Shown here: in pieces, positions 42,192-51,175 of the stretch
Position numbering within the stretch: the first letter of the stretch is position 1
Layout of the letters: every line of letters starts with the position of its first letter
Assembly (NCBI GenBank): GCA_009692185.1
Contig: SHZT01000007.1
Span: 1 to 64,000 of the forward strand
Direction: 5' to 3'
DNA length: 64,000 nucleotides
Origin: Gemmatimonadota bacterium
Lineage (GTDB): Bacteria > Gemmatimonadota > Gemmatimonadetes > Gemmatimonadales > GWC2-71-9
Program-made: the position numbers and the translations under genes
The notes under the pieces: model-generated
Database searches by the model: none
What the model was told of the DNA's origin: nothing
Seen by the model: only the letters and a program-made list of their open reading frames with translations

Positions 42192-43426
42192 CCCGGGTCA
42201 CCATCGACCGGATTGCCGCCGGCGGCGAGGGCGTGGGACGACTGCCGGACGGGATGACGGTGTTCGTGTCCCGCGCGGCCCCGGGCGACGTGCTGGAGGT
42301 GGAGGTCGTTGAGAAGAAGGCGCGGTTTGCCCGGGCGCGGGTGCTCTCGGTGCTCGAGCCGGGTCCCGGGCGCACCGAGCCCGAATGCCCACATTATGTC
42401 CATGACCACTGCGGTGGCTGCCAGCTCCAGCATCTCGCCTACGGAGAACAGCTCACGGCGAAGCGCCGCATTGTCAGGGACGCACTGCAGCGCCTTGGGG
42501 GCCGGATGGTGGACGACCCGCCGATCGCCCCGTCGCCCCAGCAATGGCGTTACCGAACGAAGGTGACCCTCGCGGCGCGCGCTGGCGTTGATGGCAAGCC
42601 GCCCACGCTGGGCCTGCACGTGGACGGTTCGCCGGATCATGTATTCGCCCTGGACAACTGCCGCATTGTTGCCCCGTCGCTCATGCAGTTGTGGCAGCAG
42701 GTCCGGGCCCATCGAGACCGTTTGCCCCGCGACTTGGACGGGCTCGTCCTCCGCACCGATCGCTCCGGTCGCCTTCACCTTGCCGTTCTTGGCGGCTCGC
42801 CCTGGGAGCCCCAGCGGCTCGCGTCGGCCCTGGCCGGTTCGTCGGTGACCGTGTGGTGGGCGCCGGTGAAAGGCGCGCCCCGTGTGGTATCCGGCGGTCT
42901 CGAGGCGTTCCCCGCACTCGCCTTCGAGCAGGTAAACCCGGCAGCCGCGAGGGCGTTGCGCGGGCAGGCCGTGCAGTCCCTCGGTGCCATCAAGGGGCGC
43001 GTCGTCTGGGACCTGTACGGGGGCGTAGGTGACACGGCCCGAGAGCTGTCGGCGGCAGGGGCCACCGTCGTCAGCGTGGATACGGACCGGAGCGCCATCG
43101 ATTGGGCCCGCCAGCAGGGGGACGGGCAGGGCTCGATCACCTACCTGGCGGAGAAGGTGGAGGAGGTCCTCCGGCGCCTGCCCGTTCCCGATGCGGTGGT
43201 GGTCAATCCGCCCCGTGGAGGACTCCACGCCCGCGTGGCAGACCACCTGGAGGCGTGGGCGAAGGGGCGACCGGGAGCGCGCGCCGGCTATGTCTCGTGT
43301 GATCCGGCAACCCTTGCCCGCGACCTCAAGCGGATGCCCTCGCTGGCCATCGAATCACTGCGCGCGTCGGATCACTTTCCCCAGACCGCCCATGTCGAGT
43401 GCCTGGCGGTCCTGAAGGCGACGTGA
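42188..43426 (+). CDS. TrmA/RlmD-family 5-methyluridine RNA methyltransferase
   Basis: 412 residues from GTG 42188 (GTGA overlap). An N-terminal TRAM domain (about 1-55) is followed by the four Cys expected for the [4Fe-4S] site, C67, C75, C78 and C158, and by the SAM-binding segment VVWDLYGGVGDTARELS. The catalytic loop is YVSCDPATLARDL with the nucleophile C371, and FEQVNPAAARAL is also conserved. These features fit RlmD-type 23S rRNA m5U methyltransferases, although the precise target (RlmD versus RlmC or TrmA) is not fixed by sequence alone. Its place inside a carboxylase operon is unrelated to its function. Confidence 0.87.
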   Translation: MTRVTIDRIAAGGEGVGRLPDGMTVFVSRAAPGDVLEVEVVEKKARFARARVLSVLEPGPGRTEPECPHYVHDHCGGCQLQHLAYGEQLTAKRRIVRDALQRLGGRMVDDPPIAPSPQQWRYRTKVTLAARAGVDGKPPTLGLHVDGSPDHVFALDNCRIVAPSLMQLWQQVRAHRDRLPRDLDGLVLRTDRSGRLHLAVLGGSPWEPQRLASALAGSSVTVWWAPVKGAPRVVSGGLEAFPALAFEQVNPAAARALRGQAVQSLGAIKGRVVWDLYGGVGDTARELSAAGATVVSVDTDRSAIDWARQQGDGQGSITYLAEKVEEVLRRLPVPDAVVVNPPRGGLHARVADHLEAWAKGRPGARAGYVSCDPATLARDLKRMPSLAIESLRASDHFPQTAHVECLAVLKAT

Positions 43427-43926
43427 AGTACGAGGTCCTGGTCGGCGACCGGTCGTTCGAGGTTGAGGTCAACGGCGCCATGCTGCGGATCGGTAACCGG
43501 GAGTTTCCCGCGAGTCTCACGAGCGCGCCACACGGCCCGTTCCGGCGGCTTGGCCTCCCGGGGTCGTCACGCACGTTCGCATTCTCCCGGTCCCGGGAGG
43601 GTTGGATACTTCACCGGGCCGGCCGGTCCTGGATCGTGGAAGTCACGGACGAGCGTACCAGGACGGTCCGGGGCCTGGTTGGCCGGCCGCCGGTTGCCGC
43701 CAACGACGGGTCGGTGCGGGCGCCCATGCCGGGACTGGTCCTGCGAATCGAAGTCGCCGAAGGGCAGGCAGTTGCGGCCGGGGCTGGTCTGGTGGTGCTG
43801 GAGGCGATGAAGATGGAAAACGAGATCCGGGCGCCGGCCGCCGGGGTCGTCCGGCGAGTGCTGGTCAGCGAGGGCCAGGCGGTAGAGAAGGGGTCGGCCC
43901 TGTTGGAGCTGGATCGGCAGGGTTGA
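43423..43926 (+). CDS. Biotin carboxyl carrier protein of the acyl-CoA carboxylase
   Basis: 167 residues from GTG 43423 (GTGA overlap with the methyltransferase). The N-terminal half ([17 protein letters not shown]...) is the small domain found in actinobacterial- and PCC-type alpha subunits; the C-terminal biotinyl domain has [20 protein letters not shown] with biotinylated Lys130 and a final ELD. In PCC alpha these two parts are fused to the biotin carboxylase; here they form a separate protein. The rplM promoter overlaps its stop. Confidence 0.9.
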   Translation: MKYEVLVGDRSFEVEVNGAMLRIGNREFPASLTSAPHGPFRRLGLPGSSRTFAFSRSREGWILHRAGRSWIVEVTDERTRTVRGLVGRPPVAANDGSVRAPMPGLVLRIEVAEGQAVAAGAGLVVLEAMKMENEIRAPAAGVVRRVLVSEGQAVEKGSALLELDRQG

Positions 43927-43951
43927 CCGTGATTCCGACCACGGCTACGTT
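43923..43951 (+). promoter_or_regulatory. Sigma70-type promoter of rplM-rpsI
   Basis: TTGACC, 17-base spacer, TACGTT, overlapping the stop codon of the biotin carrier gene; about 50 bases of leader remain before rplM. Confidence 0.6.
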
Positions 43952-44002
43952 AACGGTCTGTCTGCAGTTACGTGTGTTTTGAGACCCATGATTTTGAGGC
44001 CG

Positions 44003-44449
44003 ATGAAGACCTATTCCAGCAAGCCGAACGAGCTTGAACACAAGTGGCACGTGGTGGATGCCGACGGGGTCGTGTTGGGCCGTTTGGCGAGCCGCGTCGC
44101 ACAGCTCATTCGGGGCAAGCACAAGCCGACGTTCACGCCGCACATGGATGGCGGGGACTTCGTCGTGGTCGTGAACGCCGAAAAGGTGCGGGTCACCGGC
44201 CGCAAGGTCGAGCAGAAAGAATACTTCCGCCACACCGGCTACATGGGACACCCGCGCTTTACGCCCCTCGAGGTGCAGATCAAGGAACACCCCGACCGGG
44301 TGATCGAGCACGCGGTGTACGGCATGCTGCCCAAGAGCACACTCGGGCGCCAGAAGCTGCGCAAGAAGCTCAAGGTCTATGCCGGCCCGGACCACCCCCA
44401 CGCGGCGCAGCAGCCCGCGACGCTCAACTTCAAGGTCAAGGGGAAGTAA
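44003..44449 (+). CDS. rplM: 50S ribosomal protein L13
   Basis: 148 residues. ATG 44003 is chosen because the protein then begins MKTYSSKP as in other L13 proteins, with TGAGG just upstream; ATG 43988 and TTG 43979 would add residues. Family features are [46 protein letters not shown] and [14 protein letters not shown]. It is the first gene of the universal rplM-rpsI pair. Confidence 0.96.
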   Translation: MKTYSSKPNELEHKWHVVDADGVVLGRLASRVAQLIRGKHKPTFTPHMDGGDFVVVVNAEKVRVTGRKVEQKEYFRHTGYMGHPRFTPLEVQIKEHPDRVIEHAVYGMLPKSTLGRQKLRKKLKVYAGPDHPHAAQQPATLNFKVKGK

Positions 44450-44450
44450 C

Positions 44451-44855
44451 GTGACGACACCGCATCCCGAGCTTCGCTGGCATGCCATTGGGCGCCGGAA
44501 GACCGGCGTGGCCCGCGTGTATCTTACGCCGGGGTCGGGCAAGTGGGATGTCAACGGGCGGACTCTGGGAGATTTTTTCCCCCGCCGGTCATTGGTGCAG
44601 CACATACAGCAGCCGTTTACCGCAACCGGTACTCTCGGGGCCTTCGATGTCCGTGCCCGGGTGACCGGCGGCGGGCAGACCGGGCAGGCCGGGTCCATTC
44701 GCCTCGCGGTTGCGCGGGCGCTGGTCTTGGCCGATGAAACGCACCGGAAGAAGCTGCGCGACCAGGGTCTTCTCACCCGCGATCCGCGGGCGGTGGAGCG
44801 CAAGAAGCCGGGACAGCCGGGCGCGCGGAAGCGGTTCCAGTTCTCGAAGCGGTAG
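44451..44855 (+). CDS. rpsI: 30S ribosomal protein S9
   Basis: 134 residues from GTG 44451, one base after the rplM stop. Family features are AIGRRKTGVARVYLTPGSG, VTGGGQTGQAGSIRLAVARAL and the basic tail ending KRFQFSKR, which reaches the P-site tRNA. It is cotranscribed with rplM. Confidence 0.96.
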   Translation: MTTPHPELRWHAIGRRKTGVARVYLTPGSGKWDVNGRTLGDFFPRRSLVQHIQQPFTATGTLGAFDVRARVTGGGQTGQAGSIRLAVARALVLADETHRKKLRDQGLLTRDPRAVERKKPGQPGARKRFQFSKR

Positions 44856-44960
44856 GAGCAGCACCCAATCACACTGCCGGATCTTCCACTGGGTGTTCAC
44901 TCCGGTGAATCGGCGAAAGAAATGAAGGCAGTGGGCGAACTAACCCAACGGTAGAGGTTC

Positions 44961-45884
44961 ATGGCACAACCGCAGCTGCAGGACTTGCTCGAAGCCGGCG
45001 TGCATTTTGGTCACCAGACGCGCCGATGGAATCCCAAGATGCGCCGCTTCATTTTCGCGGAGCGGTCTGGCATCTACCTCATCGACCTCCAGAAGACCCT
45101 CCGCCAGATCAACACCGCGCAGGAGTTGCTGCGCGGGGTGGTCATGAGGGGCGAGGCGGTCCTGTTCGTCTGCACCAAGAAGCAGCTCAAGATGATCGTG
45201 CAGACCGAGGCGGTCCGCTGCGGCGCCTACTTCGTCACCGAGCGCTGGCTGGGCGGGACCCTGACCAACTTCCAGACCATCAAGAAGCAGATCCGGCGTC
45301 TGAAGGAAATCGAGCAGGGCCTGGAAGAGGGCGCCTACGAGTTCTTCACGAAAAAAGAGCAGTTGATGTTCGAACGGGAGCGCGAAAAGCTCAACCGGAA
45401 CCTCGAAGGCCTGAAGAACATGACGCGCCTGCCAGGCGCCCTGTTCATCGTCGATGCCAAGAAAGAGCGCATCGCCATTGCCGAGGCCAACAAGCTGGGG
45501 ATCCCGGTCGTGGCAATCGTCGACACCAACGCCGATCCTGACGTCATCACGGTCCCGATCCCGGGGAACGACGACGCCATCCGGTCGGTGTCCATGATTA
45601 CGCAGGCATTGGTAGATATCGTCGTCGAAGCGCGCGCGCAGGTCCCGCTCCGCGAGACCTCGGGCGAAGGCGGCGACGGCTTCACCTATAGCACGGAGAC
45701 CGGCGGCGGCGACGAGGAGTCCGACGAGCGCCGGCGGCGCCGGCGGCCGCGGCGCAAGCGGCGTCCGAAGCCCGAGGCCATTGCGGCTCGCATGAAGGGC
45801 GACGCGCCGGCCGAGGGCGCCGAGGGTGGCGAAGCGGTGGTGGGCGGCGCGGAGGCGGCGCCCGGGGGAGAGGCCGAGGGCTAG
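44961..45884 (+). CDS. rpsB: 30S ribosomal protein S2 with a disordered C-terminal extension
   Basis: 307 residues against about 230-260 in most bacteria. The core ends near residue 225 and has LLEAGVHFGHQTRRWNPKM, ERWLGGTLTNFQTI and VDTNADPDVITVPIPGNDDA. Beyond it is a low-complexity tail: Gly/Glu-rich, then an Arg/Lys cluster (ERRRRRRPRRKRRPKPEA) and finally an acidic Ala/Gly tail. Such a tail could contact rRNA or other ribosome partners but this is inference. The gene has its own 105-base leader and is followed by a strong terminator, separating it from tsf. Confidence 0.95.
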   Translation: MAQPQLQDLLEAGVHFGHQTRRWNPKMRRFIFAERSGIYLIDLQKTLRQINTAQELLRGVVMRGEAVLFVCTKKQLKMIVQTEAVRCGAYFVTERWLGGTLTNFQTIKKQIRRLKEIEQGLEEGAYEFFTKKEQLMFEREREKLNRNLEGLKNMTRLPGALFIVDAKKERIAIAEANKLGIPVVAIVDTNADPDVITVPIPGNDDAIRSVSMITQALVDIVVEARAQVPLRETSGEGGDGFTYSTETGGGDEESDERRRRRRPRRKRRPKPEAIAARMKGDAPAEGAEGGEAVVGGAEAAPGGEAEG

Positions 45885-45917
45885 TCGCTCAGCTGGTTTC
45901 CCGCGCTCGACGCAACG

Positions 45918-45961
45918 AACCGCCGCTCCAGGGGCCACAGGCACCGATGCGGCGGTTTTTT
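45918..45961 (+). terminator. Rho-independent terminator between rpsB and tsf
   Basis: AACCGCCGC (45918-45926) and GCGGCGGTT (45949-45957) form a perfect 9 bp stem followed by a run of six T. This is the clearest intrinsic terminator in the window. Confidence 0.88.
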
Positions 45962-45989
45962 GGTGACCGGATTCGGGTGGACTTACTAA
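45960..45989 (+). promoter_or_regulatory. Possible promoter of tsf
   Basis: TTGGTG, 18-base spacer, TACTAA, directly after the rpsB terminator and about 22 bases before ATG of tsf. The -35 match is weak; the terminator just before makes a promoter here likely. Confidence 0.4.
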
Positions 45990-46011
45990 CGACCAAGGAG
46001 CAGACCAGTTC

Positions 46012-46620
46012 ATGTCTTACAAGCCAGCCGCGAAGGAAGTCGCCGCGCTCCGGGAACGCACCGGCGCCGGCATGATGGATTGCAGGAACGCGCTCGAGGA
46101 GACCCAGGGGGACATCGAGAAGGCGGTTGACCTCCTCAGGAAGAAGGGCATCCTCAAGGGCGAGAAGCGGGCAGGGCGGGGGGCGTCTGAAGGCGTCATC
46201 GGGCATTACGTGCATTTCAACGGCAAGGTTGCCGTCCTGATCGAAGTCAATTGTGAGACGGACTTCGTGGCGCGAACCGACGATTTCCAGAACCTCGTGC
46301 GCGACCTGGCTCAACACATAGCGGGGACGCCGACCCCGCCCATTGCCGTCAGCGCCGACCAGGTGCCGGCAGACGTCGTGGCGCGGGAGAAGGCCATTTA
46401 CGACGCGCAGGTGGCGGAGAGCGGGAAGCCCGAAGCCATTCGTGCCAAGATGGTCGAGGGCAAGGTCAAGAAGTTCCTCGAGGAGCGCGTGCTTCTGGAG
46501 CAGCCCTTCGTGAAGGACGACAAGCAGAAGGTGGGTGACCTGGTCAAGCTGCTGTCTGGAAAGACCGGCGAGAACGTCCAGGTGCGTCGTTTCGTTCGCT
46601 GGGACCTGGGGGGCGAGTAG
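46012..46620 (+). CDS. tsf: Elongation factor Ts
   Basis: 202 residues, the short form of EF-Ts like that of Thermus. Motifs are [38 protein letters not shown] and CETDFVART. It is the nucleotide exchange factor of EF-Tu. AAGGAG lies about 13 bases before ATG. It opens the tsf-pyrH-frr-cdsA-dxr-rseP run, with the last base of its TAG stop serving as the G of the pyrH start. Confidence 0.96.
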   Translation: MSYKPAAKEVAALRERTGAGMMDCRNALEETQGDIEKAVDLLRKKGILKGEKRAGRGASEGVIGHYVHFNGKVAVLIEVNCETDFVARTDDFQNLVRDLAQHIAGTPTPPIAVSADQVPADVVAREKAIYDAQVAESGKPEAIRAKMVEGKVKKFLEERVLLEQPFVKDDKQKVGDLVKLLSGKTGENVQVRRFVRWDLGGE

Positions 46621-47333
46621 TGGCAGACGTCGCGTACAAGCGGGTCGTCCTCAAGCTGTCGGGCGAGGCTCTGGCGGGTGACAAGGGATTTGGCCTCGAC
46701 TTCAACGTCGTGGACGGCCTCACCGACGAAATCCGCGACGTGCACCGGAGCGGCGTCGCCCTCGGCATCGTGGTCGGCGGGGGCAACATGTTCCGCGGCA
46801 CCGTGGCGAGCCAGCAGGGCATGGACCGGGTGTCCGCCGACTACATGGGCATGCTGGCCACCGTGATCAACGCCCTGGCCCTGCAGGATATTCTGGAGCG
46901 GAAGGGCGTGGACACCCGCGTGATGACCGCCATCCGCATGGAAGAACTCGCCGAGCCGTATATCCGCCGGCGGGCGCAACGGCACCTGGAGAAGAGCCGC
47001 GTCGTGCTGTTCGCCGGCGGGACCGGCAATCCGTACTTCTCGACGGACACCGCGGCGGTCCTTCGCGCGCTGGAAATCGAGGCGCAGGTGATCATCAAGG
47101 CCACCAGCGTGGACGGCGTGTACACCAAGGACCCGAAGAAGCACAAGGACGCGGAGTTCCTGGCGGAGCTGACATTCCAGGACGCATTGATTCGAGGGAT
47201 CGCCGTCATGGACGGCAACGCGTTCGGGTTGTGCAAGGACAACGGCTTGCCGATCGTGGTGATGAACGTCAACCAGCGAGGCGCGATCGCCCGGGTCGTC
47301 CGCGGCGAGCGCGTAGGGACCATCGTCCGATGA
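46620..47333 (+). CDS. pyrH: Uridylate kinase
   Basis: 237 residues from GTG 46620. Motifs are [39 protein letters not shown] and [16 protein letters not shown], all of the amino-acid-kinase-fold UMP kinase. It phosphorylates UMP to UDP. Overlaps frr by ATGA. Confidence 0.97.
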   Translation: MADVAYKRVVLKLSGEALAGDKGFGLDFNVVDGLTDEIRDVHRSGVALGIVVGGGNMFRGTVASQQGMDRVSADYMGMLATVINALALQDILERKGVDTRVMTAIRMEELAEPYIRRRAQRHLEKSRVVLFAGGTGNPYFSTDTAAVLRALEIEAQVIIKATSVDGVYTKDPKKHKDAEFLAELTFQDALIRGIAVMDGNAFGLCKDNGLPIVVMNVNQRGAIARVVRGERVGTIVR

Positions 47334-47887
47334 CTACACCCATGGCCGACTTCACCAAACAGGGCCGAGAGCACATGCAGAAGGCGGTGGAGAACACCAA
47401 GCGCGAGCTGGCGACCATCCGCACCGGAAAGGCGACCACCAGCCTGCTGGACACCGTGCGGGTCGAGGCGTACGGCAATCACGTGCCGCTCAACCAGGTG
47501 GCCAGCGTCGCTGCGCCCGAGCCCCGTTTGCTTACCGTCCAGCCGTGGGACAAGTCGCTGATCGTGGCCATCGAGAAGGGAATCGCGGCGTCGAACCTGG
47601 GGCTCAACCCGGCCCATGACGGGGTGATCATCCGGATTCCGATCCCCGCGCTCACGGAAGAGCGTCGCAAGGACCTGGTGAAGGTGATGCACAAGCTGGC
47701 GGAAGAGGGCAAGGTGTCGGTGCGCCACGGCCGCACCGAGGCGATCAGCAAGGTGAAGAAGGCCGAGCACGTGTCGGAGGACGACAAGAAGAAGGTCGAG
47801 AAGGAAGTCCAGAAACTGCACGATGAGGCCATCAAGCAGATCGACGCGCTGGTCAAGGGCAAAGAACTGGAGATCATGGAAGTCTGA
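47330..47887 (+). CDS. frr: Ribosome recycling factor
   Basis: 185 residues from ATG 47330 (ATGA overlap); ATG 47342 is a possible alternative. It has [62 protein letters not shown] and the C-terminal helix with [19 protein letters not shown]. It splits post-termination ribosomes with EF-G. Confidence 0.96.
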   Translation: MTTPMADFTKQGREHMQKAVENTKRELATIRTGKATTSLLDTVRVEAYGNHVPLNQVASVAAPEPRLLTVQPWDKSLIVAIEKGIAASNLGLNPAHDGVIIRIPIPALTEERRKDLVKVMHKLAEEGKVSVRHGRTEAISKVKKAEHVSEDDKKKVEKEVQKLHDEAIKQIDALVKGKELEIMEV

Positions 47888-48726
47888 CGCGACGCCTGTT
47901 GGTGGCCGGGATCGGCATTCCCGCGACGCTCGGTCTCGTCTACCTCGGCGGTTGGTTTCTCGCCGGAACGCTTGCTGCGCTCGGCGCCATAGGAGCCGGT
48001 GAGTTGTACCGGATGGCCCGCGTGCAGGGCATGGAGTCCCTGGAAATCCCCGGAGCCGGCGGCGCCGCGCTCTTTCCCCTTGCAATGTTTGCCACGTTTG
48101 GGACAGGGCTCGACTCCTCCTGGCTCCTGCTGGGCGGTGCCGTGTGGCTGATCGTGGTGATGCTGACGGCCCTGGCGGTGCGAGGGCCAACGAAGAAGCC
48201 GTTGGAGGTCGTGAGCGTCACCGTCTTCGCCGCGCTCTATGCCGGCGGGCTGCCGGCCTTCCTGCTGTGGATGCGCCATGCGCCATCCGTACCGGGCGCC
48301 TGGGCCGGGACGTTTCTGGTGTTCCTGCCGCTGGCCGTTACCTGGATCTGTGATTCGCTCGCCATGATGGGTGGGGCGCTCATCGGTGGCGCGAAGCTGG
48401 CGCCCGTCCTGAGTCCCAGGAAAACGTGGGCCGGGGCGATCACGGGCTTGGTCGGTGCACTCGTGGTGGCGCCGGTCTATGGCTGGCTGGTACTGGAACG
48501 GGCCGGGATGCCCGTGCCGCCGGCGGCCCTCGTGGTGGTTGGTCTCTGTATCGGGACTCTGGGACAGGTCGGCGACCTTGCCGAGTCGCTGTTCAAGCGG
48601 CAGGCCGGCCTCAAGGACTCGGGGACGTTTTTCCCGGGCCATGGTGGCGTGCTGGACCGCCTCGACTCGCTCTACTGGAGCATTCCCCTGACCGCGTTCG
48701 TCCTGCGCGCGTTCGGCACCATATGA
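47884..48726 (+). CDS. cdsA: Phosphatidate cytidylyltransferase, probable CTG start
   Basis: Integral membrane enzyme making CDP-diacylglycerol from phosphatidate and CTP. It has about eight hydrophobic helices and the family signature LFKRQAGLKDSGTFFPGHGG and VLDRLDS near the end. The frame contains no ATG near its start. CTG 47884 overlaps the frr stop as CTGA and gives [20 protein letters not shown], a typical CdsA start with the basic residues before helix 1; it yields 280 residues. TTG 47899 or GTG 47902 would lose those Arg residues. CTG as a start is rare, so this needs proof, but folC at 63480 has the same layout. Ends with ATGA into dxr. Confidence 0.9.
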   Translation: MTRRLLVAGIGIPATLGLVYLGGWFLAGTLAALGAIGAGELYRMARVQGMESLEIPGAGGAALFPLAMFATFGTGLDSSWLLLGGAVWLIVVMLTALAVRGPTKKPLEVVSVTVFAALYAGGLPAFLLWMRHAPSVPGAWAGTFLVFLPLAVTWICDSLAMMGGALIGGAKLAPVLSPRKTWAGAITGLVGALVVAPVYGWLVLERAGMPVPPAALVVVGLCIGTLGQVGDLAESLFKRQAGLKDSGTFFPGHGGVLDRLDSLYWSIPLTAFVLRAFGTI

Positions 48727-49820
48727 AGACCGGTGTCGCGATACTCGGGTCAACCGGTTCCATCGGCAAAAGCACGCTGCGCGTGCTGGCGCGCCATGCC
48801 GACCGGTTCCGGGTTGTCGCATTGACCGCGCACAACTCCGCCGACGAACTCGGCGCGCAGGCCCGGGAAACGGGCGCAGGGTTCGCGCGATCGGTGAATC
48901 AGAGTGGGGCGGAGTGCCTGGTCGAGGCGGCGACGCATCCTGATGCGCAGATCGTGGTGAACGCGGTCGTGGGGGCGGCGGGGCTCCCGGCGACGCTCGC
49001 GGCACTGCGCGCAGGCAAGCGGGTCGCACTGGCGAACAAGGAAACGCTGGTCATGGCCGGTGAGCTGGTGATGTGCGCGGCCCGCGAGGGGCAGGGCGAG
49101 CTGATCCCGGTGGACTCGGAACACAGCGCGGTGCTCCAGTGCGTTACGGGTCACACGCGCGCGCTCAAGCGCCTCATTCTCACGGCGTCCGGCGGCCCGT
49201 TCCGGGACTGGCCCGTAGAGCGACTGGCTCGCGCGACGGTGGACGAAGCGCTCAAACACCCCACCTGGCGCATGGGCCGGAAGATCACCGTGGACAGCGC
49301 CACCCTGGCGAACAAGGCGCTGGAGGTCATCGAGGCGCACTATCTGTTCGGCTTGGGGTACGAAAGCGTCGAGGTTGTGGTACACCCGCAGTCGATCGTC
49401 CACGCGTTCGTGGAATTCGCGGACGGCTCGGTGCTGGCCCAGCTTAGCTTTCCCAATATGGAGCTGCCCATACTTTACGCCTTGACCCATCCCGAACGTC
49501 TGGCGGATACCGGCGTCACCCGGTTCGACCCGGTGGCGGCCGGGCCGTTCACGTTCGAGCCCGTGCGAGCGGCGGACTTCCCCGCGCTGGCGCTGGGGGT
49601 TGGCGCGGGACGCGCCGGCGGCACGGCACCTGCGGTGTTCAACGCGGCAAATGAGGTGGCGGTGCAGGCATTCCTTGACCGCCGGATCACGTTCGGGCGC
49701 ATACCCGGCGTGATCGACAAGGCGCTGCAGGCTCACCGGGTCGAATCCGCACAATCGATTGAGGCCGTGCTCGAGGCGGATCGCTGGGCGCGGAAACGGG
49801 CGGAGGCAGCGTGCTCCTGA
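48723..49820 (+). CDS. dxr: 1-deoxy-D-xylulose 5-phosphate reductoisomerase
   Basis: 365 residues from ATG 48723. It has the NADPH site AILGSTGSIGKSTLRVLA, ALANKETLVMAGELV, the substrate/metal region PVDSEHSAVLQC, LTASGGPFRD and KITVDSATLANKALEVIEAH. It makes MEP for isoprenoid synthesis. At 365 residues it is slightly shorter than E. coli Dxr (398). It overlaps rseP by 10 bases. Confidence 0.96.
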   Translation: MKTGVAILGSTGSIGKSTLRVLARHADRFRVVALTAHNSADELGAQARETGAGFARSVNQSGAECLVEAATHPDAQIVVNAVVGAAGLPATLAALRAGKRVALANKETLVMAGELVMCAAREGQGELIPVDSEHSAVLQCVTGHTRALKRLILTASGGPFRDWPVERLARATVDEALKHPTWRMGRKITVDSATLANKALEVIEAHYLFGLGYESVEVVVHPQSIVHAFVEFADGSVLAQLSFPNMELPILYALTHPERLADTGVTRFDPVAAGPFTFEPVRAADFPALALGVGAGRAGGTAPAVFNAANEVAVQAFLDRRITFGRIPGVIDKALQAHRVESAQSIEAVLEADRWARKRAEAACS

Positions 49821-51175
49821 CGATCGGCTCCTTCTTCGTGGTCCTCGGCGTGCTGGTCTTCGTGCACGAGCTGGGGCATTTCATGGCAGCGAAGGCCGTC
49901 GGGATCGGGGTACCGCGCTTTTCGATCGGGCTGGGCCCGGTGACGCCGCTCCGCTGGAAGCGGGGAGAAACCGAGTACGTCGTGTCGTGGGTACCATTCG
50001 GCGGGTACGTCAAAATGGCGACCGCGGAAGAAGACGAGGGCGTGGCCGCCATGGAAGGCGGCTCGGCTGACCACGAGTTCGCCGCCGATCGCCTCTTCGA
50101 GAGCAAGCCCCTGTGGGCCCGCATCATGGTGATTTCGGCGGGCGTCACGATGAACATGCTGTTCGCCTGGGCGTGCTACAGCGCGCTGGCGGCGACGTAC
50201 GGCAAGGTGGAAGACCCCACGACCCGGATCGCCGCGGTGGATACGACGGGGTTGCCGGCGAGCGCCGTCGGGTTGGCCGGCTTGCCGTTCGGCGCCCAGA
50301 TCGTACGGATCAACGGTGACACGATGGGTTCGTGGAACGATATCGTCGGCGCCATCCTCGATCCCACCAGTGAGCAGCTGTCCTTCGAGTTTGCCGGCGC
50401 CGCGCGCACGATCGTCGCCCTTCCCGGAACCGACTCCAAGGGCAGGGTCGCGGTCATGAGTTCGTTCCGCCGCCTGGTGGAGGCCCGGATGGCCTACGCC
50501 GTCCCGGGCAGACCGGCGGCACGAGCGGGCATGCGGGCCGGTGACCTGGTCGTGACGGCCGAGGGGGCGCCGGTGCGGTACTGGGATGAATTCGTGCACG
50601 CGATCGAAGGCCATGCCGGTGATACGGTTGTCCTGGGGATCCAGCGGGGGGACAGCGTGGTCAGCGTACTCGTCGTGCCCGAGGGCGAAGACGTAAAGGA
50701 CGAGGTCACCGGGACTACCAGGAGAATCGGTCGGATCGGGGTGCAGCAACGTATTGAGCCCCGGTACACCCGGTATGGTTTGGGGGCGTCCGTGGTGGAA
50801 GGCGCCCGCGAGACGATCGCCGACGTCGGCAAGGTGTGGTTTGCGCTGTCCGGCCTGGTCCTGGGCAAGCTTCCCCTCCGTGAGCTGGGCGGCCCGATCC
50901 TGATCGGCCAGCTCTCCGGTCAGTTCGCCCGGGTGGGGCTCGAGGCTTTCATGTCGTTCCTGGCGTTCTTCTCGGTGAACCTTGCCGTGCTCAACTTGCT
51001 GCCCGTACCGGTGCTGGACGGCGGGCATCTGGTGTTCCTGCTGGCGGAGGGCGTGCGGGGGAAGCCGCTGTCATTCAAGTTTCGCCTGCGGCTCTCGCAG
51101 GTGGGAATGGCCCTGCTGTTCTCTCTCATGGCGCTGGCGCTCACCAACGACGTCATCCGCCTCATCGGGCGCTAA
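49811..51175 (+). CDS. rseP: RIP (site-2) zinc metalloprotease
   Basis: 454 residues from GTG 49811. The membrane-embedded metal site is HELGH (19-23), with the second motif LLPVPVLDGGHLVF near residue 400. Two PDZ-type regions lie between (SWNDIVGAI, and ARAGMRAGDLVVTAEG at about 233-248). RseP cleaves anti-sigma factors or signal remnants inside the membrane. Its TAA stop overlaps, base for base, with the stop of the convergent kinase gene. Confidence 0.94.
   Translation: MLLTIGSFFVVLGVLVFVHELGHFMAAKAVGIGVPRFSIGLGPVTPLRWKRGETEYVVSWVPFGGYVKMATAEEDEGVAAMEGGSADHEFAADRLFESKPLWARIMVISAGVTMNMLFAWACYSALAATYGKVEDPTTRIAAVDTTGLPASAVGLAGLPFGAQIVRINGDTMGSWNDIVGAILDPTSEQLSFEFAGAARTIVALPGTDSKGRVAVMSSFRRLVEARMAYAVPGRPAARAGMRAGDLVVTAEGAPVRYWDEFVHAIEGHAGDTVVLGIQRGDSVVSVLVVPEGEDVKDEVTGTTRRIGRIGVQQRIEPRYTRYGLGASVVEGARETIADVGKVWFALSGLVLGKLPLRELGGPILIGQLSGQFARVGLEAFMSFLAFFSVNLAVLNLLPVPVLDGGHLVFLLAEGVRGKPLSFKFRLRLSQVGMALLFSLMALALTNDVIRLIGR

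Noticed and set aside
44856-44960. Small inverted repeats in the rpsB leader
   Set aside because: Stems of only 5-6 bp with no T run; could be an S2 autoregulatory leader but nothing specific supports it.
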